Position numbers and translations under genes: made by a program
Shown here: one piece after another, positions 51,614 to 60,676 of the stretch
Layout: every line of letters begins with the position of its first letter
Numbering within the stretch: the first letter of the stretch is position 1
Assembly (NCBI RefSeq): GCF_000023885.1
Contig: NC_013165.1
Span: 682,001-746,000, forward strand
Length of the DNA: 64,000 nucleotides
Reading direction: 5' to 3'
Source: Slackia heliotrinireducens DSM 20476
GTDB lineage: Bacteria; Actinomycetota; Coriobacteriia; Coriobacteriales; Eggerthellaceae
Notes under the pieces: generated by a model
The model's database searches: none
What the model saw: only the letters and a program-made list of their open reading frames with translations
What the model was told of the DNA's origin: nothing

Positions 51614-53326
51614 ATGACCTGCGAAAACACGACCCCGATTACGGGCGAACCCATCTACCGCGACCTGGTTGTCATCGGCGGTGGCGCGGCTGGGCTGGCT
51701 GCGGCGGCCTCGGCCTACGACAACGGTGTGCGCGACATCGTCATTCTGGAGCGCGAAGGCGCCACAGGCGGCATCCTCAAACAATGCATCCACAACGGAT
51801 TCGGGCTGCACCGCTTCGACGAGGAGCTCGCCGGCCCCGAATACGCTCTGCGCGAGGCGGCCCGCGTGGCCGAACGGAACATCGAGGTGCGGCTGAACAC
51901 CATGGTGCTCTCGCTGACGGACGACCGGCGCGTGGTGGCCGTCAGTCCTGATGAAGGCCTGGTGGAGTACGTCGCCGGCGCGGTGGTTCTGGCCATGGGG
52001 TCCCGAGAGCGGACACGCGGCATGCTGGGAATCGCCGGCAGCAGGCCGGCGGGCGTCTACACCGCGGGCACGGCGCAGCAGTTCACCAACCTGCGGGGCA
52101 TCCTTCCTGGTCGCGAAGTGGTCATGCTGGGGTCGGGCGACATCGGTCTGATCATGGCGCGGCGCCTGGTCTACGAGGGCGCCCACGTGAAGATGGTCCT
52201 CAATCGTTCCCATTTCTCGGGCGGTCTGAAGCGCAACATCGTGCAATGCCTGGACGACTACGGCATCCCGCTGCGTCTGTCCCACACTATCACGCGGATC
52301 CACGGGCGCGCGCGTCTGACCGGCGTCGACGTGGCGCGGGTGGACCCGGCCACCAAAAAGCCTATTCCCGGTTCAGAAGAGTTCGTGCCTTGTGACACGT
52401 TGCTTCTGTCCGTGGGCCTGCTGCCTGAAAACGAGCTGACCCGGGCGGCGGGCATCGCGATGGACCGACGCTCCAACGGCGCGCTTGTAGACGAGACCCT
52501 GTCCACGTCGGCGCCGGGCATCTTCTCCTGCGGCAACGTGCTGCATATTCACGACCTTGTGGACTTCGTGTCCGAAGAAGGCGACCGTGCAGGCGAATCG
52601 GCCGCCCGGTATCTGGCAGGGGCGGAAGGGGCCGCCGGTTCGGCAGACGTGGTGCGCGTCGTGCCTGGCGATGGCGTGGGCTACGTGGTGCCCCAGGTGG
52701 TGCATAAGGATGCGCAGGGCCAGGTCACATTCCGGTTCCGCAGCCGCGACGTGTACAAGAAGGCGACGATTGCCGTTGTGGCGGACGGCGAAATGGCGAA
52801 GACGTTCCGACGCCCCATCGTGCTGCCTGCAGAAATGGAATCCGTCAAGCTGCCGGTTGAGGCTTTCGCCGGCGCTTCGGAGTTGAAGATAAGCCTGGAC
52901 GCCGAACAGGTGGGCGCGCGTGCCGACCAGGCTGCTGCGGCGGAGCCGGCCGAACAGCTGCCCGAAGGCGCTGTGGCCCATGACCTGGTGTGCATCAGCT
53001 GCCCGGTCGGATGCATGATCCATGCGGTTGAACAGGACGGCAAGATTGTTTCCGTTACAGGCAACACGTGCCGCCGCGGCCTGAAATACGCCGAAGGCGA
53101 GGTTCTGGACCCGCAACGCATGGTGACGTGCCTGGTGGATGTGGAGGAAAGCGCCATGCCGGCCTCTGTTCGCACCGAGCGCACCGTGCCGAAGCGCCTC
53201 ATTCCCGATGTGTTGGCGGAGCTTCGCCGGGTGACGCTGACCAAGCCCGTCCGTTGCGGCGACGTGGTGTTCGAAAACGTCTGCGGCACGGGCGTGAACG
53301 TGGTTGCGACGAAAGACGTTCTGTAA
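51614..53326 (+). CDS. FAD/NAD(P) oxidoreductase fused to DUF1667
   Basis: 570-aa protein. Residues about 15-420 form a pyridine-nucleotide-disulfide-like oxidoreductase (LVVIGGGAAGLAAAASAYDNG, GSGDIGLIMARRLVYEGA, GIFSCGNVLHIHDLVDFVSEEG). Residues about 450-570 are the DUF1667 domain with cysteines (DLVCISCPVGCMIHAVE, GNTCRRGLKYAEGE, ENVCGTGVNVVATKDV). In most bacteria these are separate genes of the glpA-linked three-gene cluster; here they are fused, joined by an Ala-rich linker. Likely electron partner of the GlpA-like protein. Confidence 0.88.
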   Translation: MTCENTTPITGEPIYRDLVVIGGGAAGLAAAASAYDNGVRDIVILEREGATGGILKQCIHNGFGLHRFDEELAGPEYALREAARVAERNIEVRLNTMVLSLTDDRRVVAVSPDEGLVEYVAGAVVLAMGSRERTRGMLGIAGSRPAGVYTAGTAQQFTNLRGILPGREVVMLGSGDIGLIMARRLVYEGAHVKMVLNRSHFSGGLKRNIVQCLDDYGIPLRLSHTITRIHGRARLTGVDVARVDPATKKPIPGSEEFVPCDTLLLSVGLLPENELTRAAGIAMDRRSNGALVDETLSTSAPGIFSCGNVLHIHDLVDFVSEEGDRAGESAARYLAGAEGAAGSADVVRVVPGDGVGYVVPQVVHKDAQGQVTFRFRSRDVYKKATIAVVADGEMAKTFRRPIVLPAEMESVKLPVEAFAGASELKISLDAEQVGARADQAAAAEPAEQLPEGAVAHDLVCISCPVGCMIHAVEQDGKIVSVTGNTCRRGLKYAEGEVLDPQRMVTCLVDVEESAMPASVRTERTVPKRLIPDVLAELRRVTLTKPVRCGDVVFENVCGTGVNVVATKDVL

Positions 53327-53339
53327 TCCCCAAATGACT

Positions 53340-53368
53340 GGGCGCCGACATCTGCCGGCGCCCGTTTT
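53340..53368 (+). terminator. Intrinsic terminator after the oxidoreductase fusion
   Basis: GGGCGCCG (53340-53347) pairs with CGGCGCCC (53356-53363), then GTTTT. Confidence 0.88.
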
Positions 53369-53399
53369 CGTTAGGTCGCAGTGTGTGGCCGTTGGTTCG

Positions 53400-53765
53400 T
53401 TAGGCGAAATACCCCAGGGTGAAATTGCCCGCTACCAAAAGGACGACGACGGAAGCGGCCACGATGGCGACAACGGGCTGGGGTCGGACCTCGTGCTGCA
53501 CGTGGTCCTCAAGGGCGTGGCGCACGTTGACCACGATATGGATGGCCAGACCTACCACGCCGATTCACACCACCCAGCCGGGCAGGAGTTTCACCATGCC
53601 GTTGAAGGCCATGCTGTTCCAGACGCCGTGGGCCAGAAAGAAGACGACGAGGCGGGCGAAGCCACCATCGCTGCCGTCAGCCGTTACCGTTTTGATGCCT
53701 TTTCGGGCCAGAAGCCTTGCGGCGCTCGCCCCCGTTCGTGTGCCGCTTCTGTGTTTCGACGGCAT
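53400..53765 (-). pseudogene. Remnant of a membrane-protein gene
   Basis: A minus-strand frame gives FLAHGVWNSMAFNGMVKLLP, then an in-frame TGA (53565-53567), then continues in the same frame with hydrophobic segments (IGVVGLAIHIVV, PVVAIVAASVVVLLVAGNF) to TAA at 53400. The N-terminal part is missing. The HGVWN motif recalls PrsW-type intramembrane proteases, but I am unsure. Internal stop, lost 5' end and no ribosome site point to decay. Confidence 0.6.
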
Positions 53766-53821
53766 GGGCAGGTGTCATGTGGTACCGTTCGCTTCACTAT
53801 CGAGGGAAGTGAACAAAAGGT

Positions 53822-54937
53822 ATGCATCAATCAGAAGGTTCCTGCCAAGCGAGCGAGATCGCGGGCGGTTCCGGCCGGCCTGATGGCGGTGGGGCGCCGT
53901 CCCAGCCGAAGCAACGGATACGGTATCTGGATACGTTGCGCGTTATCGCCATCGCGTTCGTCCTTGTCAACCATACCGTCGGACCATGGATGCTGTCGTT
54001 GCCCGACCAGACCCTGAACTGGTGGTTCGGCGTGACATATTTCTTCATGTGCAAGTTCGCCGTGCCGTTGTTCGTTATGATTTCGGGCGCCCTGCTGCTG
54101 CGAAAGACCGACCCCTATCAAAAAACCGGGAGGCGCATCGTGCGCATCGTGAAGGCGCTCGTCCTGTTTTCGGTCTTCTACTATTTCGTCAATCAGACCT
54201 CCTACAGCCTCATCGATTTCGTCGATCGGTTCTGGCATGCGGGCATATGCGCACCGCTTTGGTATCTATATATGTATCTCGGCTTGCTTATTATGCTGCC
54301 GTTGCTGCAACGCCTTGCGTCCGTCATGCGCAATCGGGACTACCTGTATTTTTTCGCTATCAGCCTGGGGATTGTCAACCTCTTGCCGGTCGTCGCGGCG
54401 TTCTCGCCGTCGTTCGAGCCGACCTCGTATTTCCAATTGCCGCTGTTCACAGGGTTCGTCGGTATGTTTTTCGGCGGACATTACCTGGCGAATGTGGCGA
54501 AAGTCACGCGCCGGCACGCGGTTATCGCCGCAGTGGTGTTTCTGGTCTGTCTTGCGTTTCTGGTGGCGTCTACGGACTACTTCTACCAGGTCAACGGTGG
54601 GAAGGGGTACCTTGCCATGGACAACAGGACGTTTTCGCCCATCATGCTCATGGCGGCTTGCGTGTTTGTGGTCGTGCGCTGGCGTGAGGATGCTCGGGCC
54701 GGGCGGCCGGCAAGCTCCGCCGCGCAGCACGTCATCCGCGAGCTGGCGCTCTGCTCCTTCGGCATCTACCTGGTCCATCCGTACTTCGTCACCTTAATGA
54801 AGCCGTATTTCGTGCAGGCTGCCGCATCGGCCCCCGATGTTTTCGCCTTGCTGGTATATCAGCTGGTCCTGTTCGCGGTGTCGTTTGCGGCAACGTGGCT
54901 TTTGCGCCTGATTCCACCTGGTCGCGACATCCTGTAG
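53822..54937 (+). CDS. Acyltransferase-3 family membrane protein
   Basis: 371-aa protein with about ten helices. The family start motif is YLDTLRVIAIAFVLVNHTVGP with catalytic-type His; FMCKFAVPLFVMISGALLL and WYLYMYLGLLIMLPLL follow, ending in FGIYLVHPYF. Members O-acetylate or succinylate surface polysaccharides, or have unknown acceptors. ATG 53822 has AAAGGT upstream. Stand-alone. Confidence 0.9.
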   Translation: MHQSEGSCQASEIAGGSGRPDGGGAPSQPKQRIRYLDTLRVIAIAFVLVNHTVGPWMLSLPDQTLNWWFGVTYFFMCKFAVPLFVMISGALLLRKTDPYQKTGRRIVRIVKALVLFSVFYYFVNQTSYSLIDFVDRFWHAGICAPLWYLYMYLGLLIMLPLLQRLASVMRNRDYLYFFAISLGIVNLLPVVAAFSPSFEPTSYFQLPLFTGFVGMFFGGHYLANVAKVTRRHAVIAAVVFLVCLAFLVASTDYFYQVNGGKGYLAMDNRTFSPIMLMAACVFVVVRWREDARAGRPASSAAQHVIRELALCSFGIYLVHPYFVTLMKPYFVQAAASAPDVFALLVYQLVLFAVSFAATWLLRLIPPGRDIL

Positions 54938-55086
54938 CCGGAGCCGACACCCCCTCGATGGGGTCGGGCGGCGTTGCCGGAAGGCCCGCTCACAGGTCAA
55001 CGGTTTTGTTTCAGCACGGCAGCCGCTTCGGGCTTTGCGGCCGGTCGGTTTATCATGGCGGCTGGAACCATTCGAAAGGATGTCGT

Positions 55087-56145
55087 ATGCCGAAGCTTGC
55101 AAAGCGAATCGCAATCGCACTCGCCGTTGTGGCGGTGCTGTTCAGCGTGGCCTCGATGGCCGCCGACCATATGATTTCCGAATCGACCTTCCAGCGTCAG
55201 GAGATTCCCGAACGCTCGCTAGTCGCCCATTACGCCGACGTGCAAGAATACTACGACCGCGTGCCTGTCACCTTCATGTCCGGCGACACCCGGCTGCAGG
55301 GCTACATCTACGGACCCGAGAACAACGACCAGGGCCTGGTGGTGTTCGCCCACGGCATCTGGTCGTGGCATCAGGATTACATGACCATGATCTGCTGGCT
55401 GGTGGATCACGGTTGGAAGGTGTTCGCCTACGACGCCACCGGATGCGGCGAGAGCGAAGGTGACTCCACCAAGAGCTTCGCCCAAAGCGCCTACGACCTG
55501 GATGCGGCTTTGACGTACGTGGAATCGGACCCCGATTTGGCCGCCATGCCGAAGGTGCTGCTGGGCCACAGCTGGGGCGGGTTTGCGGTTGCGGCCGAAC
55601 TGGGCTTCGACCATGACGTGCAGGCGGTGGTCACCATGTCCGGGTTCCAGAGCCCGCTTGTCATCATGTACGATTCCGCCGACTCGCTCATGGGTCCTTT
55701 GGGCTTCACCCAGCGCCCCTTCCTGTGGATTGAGAACAAGATGCGCCTGGGTAAGGATTCGAACATTAATGCGGTCGACGCCATCAACGGCTGCGACGTG
55801 CCGGTGCTGGTGGTGCACGGCACCGCCGACGAGGTGGTGAGCTACGACTCCGCGGGCATCATCGCGGCGCGGGACCGCATCACGAACCCCCACGTGGAGT
55901 ACCTGGTTTTCGACCAGGAGAATCGCAACGGCCACAACACCTACTTCTACGAGACCGAAGCCAAAGAATACTTCGACCAGCTGGGCGAAAGGGCCGCCGA
56001 GATTGACGAGACATACCAGGGCGACCGGCGCGAACTCGAGCTGGACCGACTTCTCGAGGAATCCGACATAGTGTATTCGAACACCATGAATCCGGAGCTT
56101 ATGGAACCCATCGACGCGTTCTACCGCGAAGCCTTGGGGCTTTAA
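55087..56145 (+). CDS. Alpha/beta hydrolase with N-terminal membrane anchor
   Basis: 352-aa protein with one N-terminal hydrophobic helix (IAIALAVVAVLFSVASMAA), probably an uncleaved anchor, and an alpha/beta-hydrolase fold. The oxyanion region is VVFAHGIWSWHQDY, nucleophile Ser in LLGHSWGGFA, acid in VVHGTADEVVSYD and His near NRNGHNTYF. Lipase/esterase or peptidase of unknown substrate. ATG 55087 follows GAAAGGATGTC. Confidence 0.88.
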   Translation: MPKLAKRIAIALAVVAVLFSVASMAADHMISESTFQRQEIPERSLVAHYADVQEYYDRVPVTFMSGDTRLQGYIYGPENNDQGLVVFAHGIWSWHQDYMTMICWLVDHGWKVFAYDATGCGESEGDSTKSFAQSAYDLDAALTYVESDPDLAAMPKVLLGHSWGGFAVAAELGFDHDVQAVVTMSGFQSPLVIMYDSADSLMGPLGFTQRPFLWIENKMRLGKDSNINAVDAINGCDVPVLVVHGTADEVVSYDSAGIIAARDRITNPHVEYLVFDQENRNGHNTYFYETEAKEYFDQLGERAAEIDETYQGDRRELELDRLLEESDIVYSNTMNPELMEPIDAFYREALGL

Positions 56146-56168
56146 CCGCCGCGGCTGCATATACCCAG

Positions 56169-56261
56169 TGTGTCAGTAGGGACGTTTCCTTTTGACACAA
56201 AAATGTGTCAGCGGGGACAGATCCCGCCAGTGGGACAAAGGGGACTGTCCCCCTTTGTCCC
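56169..56261. repeat. REP-like repeat cluster
   Basis: TGTGTCAGTAGGGACG (56169) and TGTGTCAGCGGGGACA (56204) are direct copies 35 bp apart, the first also forming an inverted repeat with TGACACA at 56193-56199. Then 56232-56261 is a near-perfect hairpin of GGGACAAAGGGGAC with GTCCCCCTTTGTCCC. The core is shared with the repeat at 45651. Confidence 0.7.
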
Positions 56262-56299
56262 AAAAAAACCGGCCCGCAGCATGTACGCGCGGGCCGGTT
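56262..56299 (-). terminator. Terminator of the PurF-like gene
   Basis: Stem 56267-56277 with 56289-56299 (11 bp); on the minus strand seven T follow. Confidence 0.9.
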
Positions 56300-56320
56300 C
56301 GTTTCGGTATGGGGGAGCGG

Positions 56321-57748
56321 CTACTCTTTGCCGTTCCAGCAATAGGTGCAGACCTTCGAGGGGTCGATGCCGATGGCTTCCAGCATACCGTCCAGGCTCT
56401 GGTAGCTTAGCGAATCGAACCCCATCTCCTCGCAGATGGTCTTAAGCATGCACTTGCCGCGCTCGGTGGTGCCGTCGGCGTATTCCTCAAGATGCTTCTC
56501 GCCCTCGTCGCCTTCCAGCTCGCGCACCACGCGGCGCGCCAGCAGCTCGTAGTCGGAATTACTACGGGAAAAGCTCAGGTACTTGCAGCCGTACATGATG
56601 GGCGGGCAGGCGGAGCGCATGTGCACTTCGGCAGCACCGGCGCCGTACAGGAAGTCGACGGTTTCGCGAAGCTGGGTGCCGCGGACGATGGAGTCGTCGA
56701 CGAACAGGAGCTTCTTGTCCTTGATGAGCTCCGGCACAGGAATCTGCTTCATCTTGGCCACGCGGTTGCGGACGTTCTGGTTAGCCGGCATGAAGGAACG
56801 GGGCCAGGTGGGAGTGTACTTGACGAAGGGACGGGCGAAGGGCTTGCCGGACTCGGTGGCATAGCCGATGCCATGGGGCAGGCCAGAGTCGGGCACGCCG
56901 GCGACGTAGTCCACGTCGGGCAAAAGTCCGCGCTCCTGCTCGTCGCGGGCCATGATCTCGCCGTTGCGGTAGCGCATGACCTCGACGTTCACGCCTTCGT
57001 AGTTGGAATTGGGGTAGCCGTAGTACACCCACAAAAACGCGCAGATCTTCATCTCGTCATGCGCGGGGGCCAGCGTGGTGTAGCCGTCGGCCTTGATGCT
57101 GACGATTTCGCCTGATCCCAACTCGTATTCGTCCTCGTAGCCAAGCTTGCCGTAGGCGAAGGATTCGAAGGATACGCAGTAGCCGTCTTCGTCCTTTCCG
57201 ATGAGGATGGGCAAACGCCCCATCTTGTCGCGGGCGGCGATGATCTCACCTTCGCTGGTCATGATGAGCAGCGTGAGGGAGCCTTCGACGCAATCCTGGG
57301 CGAATTTGATGCCCTCGACGAAGCTGTCCTTCTGGTTGATGAGGGCCGCTACAAGCTCGGTGGAATTGACGTTGCCCGAGCTCAGAGCCATGAACTGGGT
57401 GCCTTCTTTATCCAGGTACTTCTGGATGAGCTGCTCTGTGTTGCCGATGGCGCCCACCGTGGTCAGAGCGAAGGTACCGAGCTGGGAGCGGATAAGCAGC
57501 GGTTGCGGGTCGGTGTCGGAAATGCAGCCGATGCCGCTGTTACCGTGGAAGTTGGGAAGGTCGGCCTCGAAGCGGGTGCGGAACGGGGTGTTCTCGATGG
57601 AGTGGATTTCCTTCTGGAAGCCGCCGCCCGTCTCGTCGCAAAAAACCATGCCTGCGCGGCGCGTGCCTAAGTGTGAATGGTAGTCAACGCCGAAAAACAC
57701 GTCCAGAACAACATCGCGGTGCGATGCAGCGCCGAAGAAACCACCCAT
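56321..57748 (-). CDS. PurF-like amidophosphoribosyltransferase paralogue without catalytic Cys
   Basis: 475-aa protein with the full PurF layout: N-terminal Ntn glutaminase-like domain and C-terminal phosphoribosyltransferase domain with the PRPP loop LLFVDDSIVRGTQLRETV. True PurF begins MCG, Cys being the nucleophile; here the start is MGGFFGAASHRDVV, with Gly in place of Cys, and the SHLGTRRAGM stretch replaces LQHRGQESAG. Glutamine-dependent activity is therefore not expected. ATG 57748 follows TTGGGGG. C-terminal CTYCWNGKE has two Cys. It is a known but uncharacterised paralogue type; it may use ammonia or act otherwise. Confidence 0.88.
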   Translation of the reverse strand: MGGFFGAASHRDVVLDVFFGVDYHSHLGTRRAGMVFCDETGGGFQKEIHSIENTPFRTRFEADLPNFHGNSGIGCISDTDPQPLLIRSQLGTFALTTVGAIGNTEQLIQKYLDKEGTQFMALSSGNVNSTELVAALINQKDSFVEGIKFAQDCVEGSLTLLIMTSEGEIIAARDKMGRLPILIGKDEDGYCVSFESFAYGKLGYEDEYELGSGEIVSIKADGYTTLAPAHDEMKICAFLWVYYGYPNSNYEGVNVEVMRYRNGEIMARDEQERGLLPDVDYVAGVPDSGLPHGIGYATESGKPFARPFVKYTPTWPRSFMPANQNVRNRVAKMKQIPVPELIKDKKLLFVDDSIVRGTQLRETVDFLYGAGAAEVHMRSACPPIMYGCKYLSFSRSNSDYELLARRVVRELEGDEGEKHLEEYADGTTERGKCMLKTICEEMGFDSLSYQSLDGMLEAIGIDPSKVCTYCWNGKE

Positions 57749-58124
57749 ATATACCCCCAAATTGCTCGTGGATCAGAAGTTCGTCTGCCACGGGGCAAAC
57801 GACAGTGACAGTATACGTGCGTTTTTCTGTGTGAATGAGAAAAACATCGTTTACAAAGGAAAAAAAGATGCTCGAAATACGCTTGAAACAATATCCTGAA
57901 TGACGTGTCCTGAAATCGGTATATCTAGCCGCGATTATTGAAAACGACCGCGGCCGGAGGTCGTCGGATATTTGCCTTGCCCTCGCGGTACAATGGGTAT
58001 CGCGATATCTATTGCGCTGGAGCGTCGAATCGTCAGCCGAATGCGGGCGGACGCCTACGCCGGATGCGGCGCATACCATGGACTCTGGACCAGGTGTCGC
58101 TTCGTACAAGACCAAGGGGGAAAC
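57749..58124. other. Divergent intergenic region
   Basis: AT-rich near 57800-57950. TATACT on the minus strand near 57808 is a candidate -10 for the PurF-like gene, and GTTTTTCT with AGAAAAAC near 57820 forms a small hairpin. No gene seen; no purine riboswitch core found. Confidence 0.4.
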
Positions 58125-59150
58125 ATGAACAACGTCACATTGGGCCGCACCGGCATCACGGTGCCTCAGAACGCTTTCGGCGCGCTGCCCATCCAGCGCG
58201 TGACCACCGATGAAGCGGTGGCGTTGCTGCGCCGCGCTTACGAGGGCGGCATGCGGTATTTCGACACGGCACGGGCCTACACCGACAGCGAAGTGAAGAT
58301 GGGCATTGCGTTCTCGGGCATGCGCGAGAAGGTGATCATCGCCACGAAGACCACCGCGACCACGGCCGAAGGCGTGCGCCAGGATCTTCAGACGTCCCTT
58401 GCGAACCTGCAGACCGACTACATCGACCTGTACCAGCTCCACAACGTGGCACAATGCTATGCGCCCGGCGACGGAACCGGCGTTTACGAGTATCTGCTGG
58501 AAGCCAAGGAGCAGGGGCTCATCAGGCACATCGGCGTGACGGCCCACAAGATTGAAGTTGCCTTCGAGTGCGTCCGCAGCGGCCTGTATGAAACCATGCA
58601 GTTCCCCTTCAGTTATCTGACCGGCAAGCGCGAGCTGGAGCTTCTCCATGCGTGCGAAGAGGCCGACATGGGGTTCATCGTCATGAAGGGCATGGCGGGA
58701 GGCCTGATCACCCGCTCCGATGCGGCCATGGCGTTCATGGCCCAGCATCCGGCGGCGCTCCCCATCTGGGGCATCCAGCGCGAGTCCGAACTTGATGAAT
58801 GGCTGTCGTATATGGACGAGACGCCTGAGATGACCCCGGAGATCGCAGCCTATATAGAAGGCGAGCGGGCCGAGTTGGTGGGCGACTTCTGCCGCGGCTG
58901 CGGCTACTGCCTACCTTGTCCGGTAGATATCAGGATCAACGACTGCGCCCGCATGTCGCTTATGGTGCGCCGTTCGCCTTCGGCGGGTTGGCTCACGCCT
59001 GAATGGCAGCAGGAAATGGCCAAGATCGAGGATTGCCTGCATTGCGGCCAGTGCGCCAGCCGCTGCCCCTACGAGTTGGATACGCCGGCGCTTCTCGAGA
59101 AGAACCTGGCCGACTACCGCAACATCATCGCCGGCAAGGTGCAGGTGTAG
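58125..59150 (+). CDS. Aldo/keto reductase with C-terminal [4Fe-4S] domain
   Basis: 341-aa protein. The AKR barrel (about 1-250) has GRTGITVPQNAFGALPIQRV, YFDTARAYTDSE with the catalytic Asp and Tyr, ATKTTATTAEGVRQDL and DYIDLYQLHNV. The C-terminus has two ferredoxin-like motifs, CRGCGYCLPCPVDIRIND and CLHCGQCASRCPYELDTP. This fusion is common in anaerobes; NAD(P)H or ferredoxin-linked reduction of an aldehyde or ketone. ATG 58125 follows AAGGGGGAAAC. Confidence 0.93.
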   Translation: MNNVTLGRTGITVPQNAFGALPIQRVTTDEAVALLRRAYEGGMRYFDTARAYTDSEVKMGIAFSGMREKVIIATKTTATTAEGVRQDLQTSLANLQTDYIDLYQLHNVAQCYAPGDGTGVYEYLLEAKEQGLIRHIGVTAHKIEVAFECVRSGLYETMQFPFSYLTGKRELELLHACEEADMGFIVMKGMAGGLITRSDAAMAFMAQHPAALPIWGIQRESELDEWLSYMDETPEMTPEIAAYIEGERAELVGDFCRGCGYCLPCPVDIRINDCARMSLMVRRSPSAGWLTPEWQQEMAKIEDCLHCGQCASRCPYELDTPALLEKNLADYRNIIAGKVQV

Positions 59151-59186
59151 AACCTGCCCCCTTGCCGGGTTTTGGCGATTCAAACG

Positions 59187-60449
59187 TTACCGCTCCTGGA
59201 CGCGGACGCCGGGCACCGGTTCCGGGTCGGGGGCGACGTGCGCCGTGGGCTGCGTCACAGCATCCACTTTGAGCTGTGGGTCGGATTCGATGCCGCAAAG
59301 CTCGTCTGCCAGTAGCTCCAGCTGGGCGCGGGAAGTTTCGTCCAGCGACCCCTTGATGGTGACGGTGGTGTTGGTGTAGGCGATGTTCGCGCAGGCCGCA
59401 AGCCTGTCCTGCATGCCCTTGGCCGCTTTCGGGGCCCAGGTGCCGGCTTCGATCAGGCCGATGGTGCGGTTCTGGAACTTGTGTTCGGCCAGCGTCTCGA
59501 TGAACTGAGCCATAAACGGGAAGATGCCGTTGTTGTAGGTCGTGGTGGCCAAGACCACCTTGCCGTAACGGAATGCGTCCTCCACGGCCTCGGCCATGTC
59601 GTCGCGGGCCAAATCGCTCACGGCCACCTTGGGGCAGCCCTTCTCTTCAAGCATGCGGGCAAGCTCCTCGACGGCCTGCTTGGTGTGGCCGTATACGGAG
59701 GTGTAGCAGATGGCCACGCCTTCGCTTTCGACACCATAGCTTGACCAGGTGTTATACAGATCCAGATAGTAGCCCAGGTTCTCGGACAGCACCGGCCCGT
59801 GCAAAGGGCAGATGATGTCCAGGTCCAGGCCGCCGACCTTGCCCAGGGCCTTCTGCACCTGGGCGCCGAAGGCCCCTACGATGCCGAAGTAGTAGCGGCG
59901 GGCTTCGCAGGCCCAGTCCTCGTCCACGTCAAGCGCGCCGAACTTGCCGAAGGCGTCGGCCGAGAACAGCGCCTTGTCCTTGGCGTCGTAGCTGAACATG
60001 ACCTCGGGCCAGTGCACCAAGGGCGCGCCGATGAACTGCAGCGTGTGGGAGCCGAGTTCCAGAACGGCACCTTCCTTCACAGGCATCCGGCGGTCGGCCA
60101 CGAACCCGCTGCCGAAATAGTTCTCCATCATCTTGAAGGCGTTGGGCGAGGCCACGATGCGCGCCTCGGGGTATTTCTCCGCGAATACGGCGATGTTGGA
60201 GGAATGGTCGGGTTCCATGTGGTGAACCACCAGGTAATCAGGGGTGCGGCCGTCCAGCGCGGCGTCCAGGTTGGCCAGCCACTGCTCCGTGAAGTTTCGG
60301 TCCACCGTGTCCATGACGGCCACGCTGTCGTCCAGGATGACGTAGGAGTTGTACGCCATGCCGTTTTCGCTCACATCGTACTGGCCCTCGAACAGGTCGA
60401 TGTCATGGTCGTTGACGCCGATGTATGCGATGTCTTGGGTGATATGCAT
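59187..60449 (-). CDS. Flavodiiron protein (FprA/NorV-type)
   Basis: 420-aa protein: N-terminal MBL-like di-iron domain (VVHHMEPDHSSNIAVF gives HxExD; later LVHWPEV and PLHGPVLSENL) and C-terminal flavodoxin domain (ICYTSVYGHTKQAVEEL with the FMN phosphate loop, ATTTYNNGIFPFM). Reduces O2 to water or NO to N2O, protecting anaerobes. No rubredoxin domain is fused. ATG 60449 follows GAGAGGATTTCC. Divergent from a TetR regulator. Confidence 0.95.
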   Translation of the reverse strand: MHITQDIAYIGVNDHDIDLFEGQYDVSENGMAYNSYVILDDSVAVMDTVDRNFTEQWLANLDAALDGRTPDYLVVHHMEPDHSSNIAVFAEKYPEARIVASPNAFKMMENYFGSGFVADRRMPVKEGAVLELGSHTLQFIGAPLVHWPEVMFSYDAKDKALFSADAFGKFGALDVDEDWACEARRYYFGIVGAFGAQVQKALGKVGGLDLDIICPLHGPVLSENLGYYLDLYNTWSSYGVESEGVAICYTSVYGHTKQAVEELARMLEEKGCPKVAVSDLARDDMAEAVEDAFRYGKVVLATTTYNNGIFPFMAQFIETLAEHKFQNRTIGLIEAGTWAPKAAKGMQDRLAACANIAYTNTTVTIKGSLDETSRAQLELLADELCGIESDPQLKVDAVTQPTAHVAPDPEPVPGVRVQER

Positions 60450-60676
60450 ATGGAAATCCTCTCGGTCGAAAGACGATGGGCGTGGCGCTGCCTGCCCGTC
60501 GCCGCGATTATAGCAAAGCCGGAAAAACTTCCCTCCAATGCGGAATCGTCTGCAGGAAAACATGACGCAGCGTGTCCGATTCGGTTCGCAAAAGGGAAAC
60601 AAGTGTGGTATAAGATACAAATGACCATAAAGTTTCCCAACAATGGTACGAAGCCGCCCGGAGAAAAGGAGCACCG

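Noticed and set aside
50156-52303. 715-aa minus-strand frame
   Set aside because: Antisense to the GlpA-like and oxidoreductase genes.
57905-57935. Possible fourth copy of the shared motif (TTTCAGGACACG, minus strand)
   Set aside because: Only seven bases match and the second block is missing.
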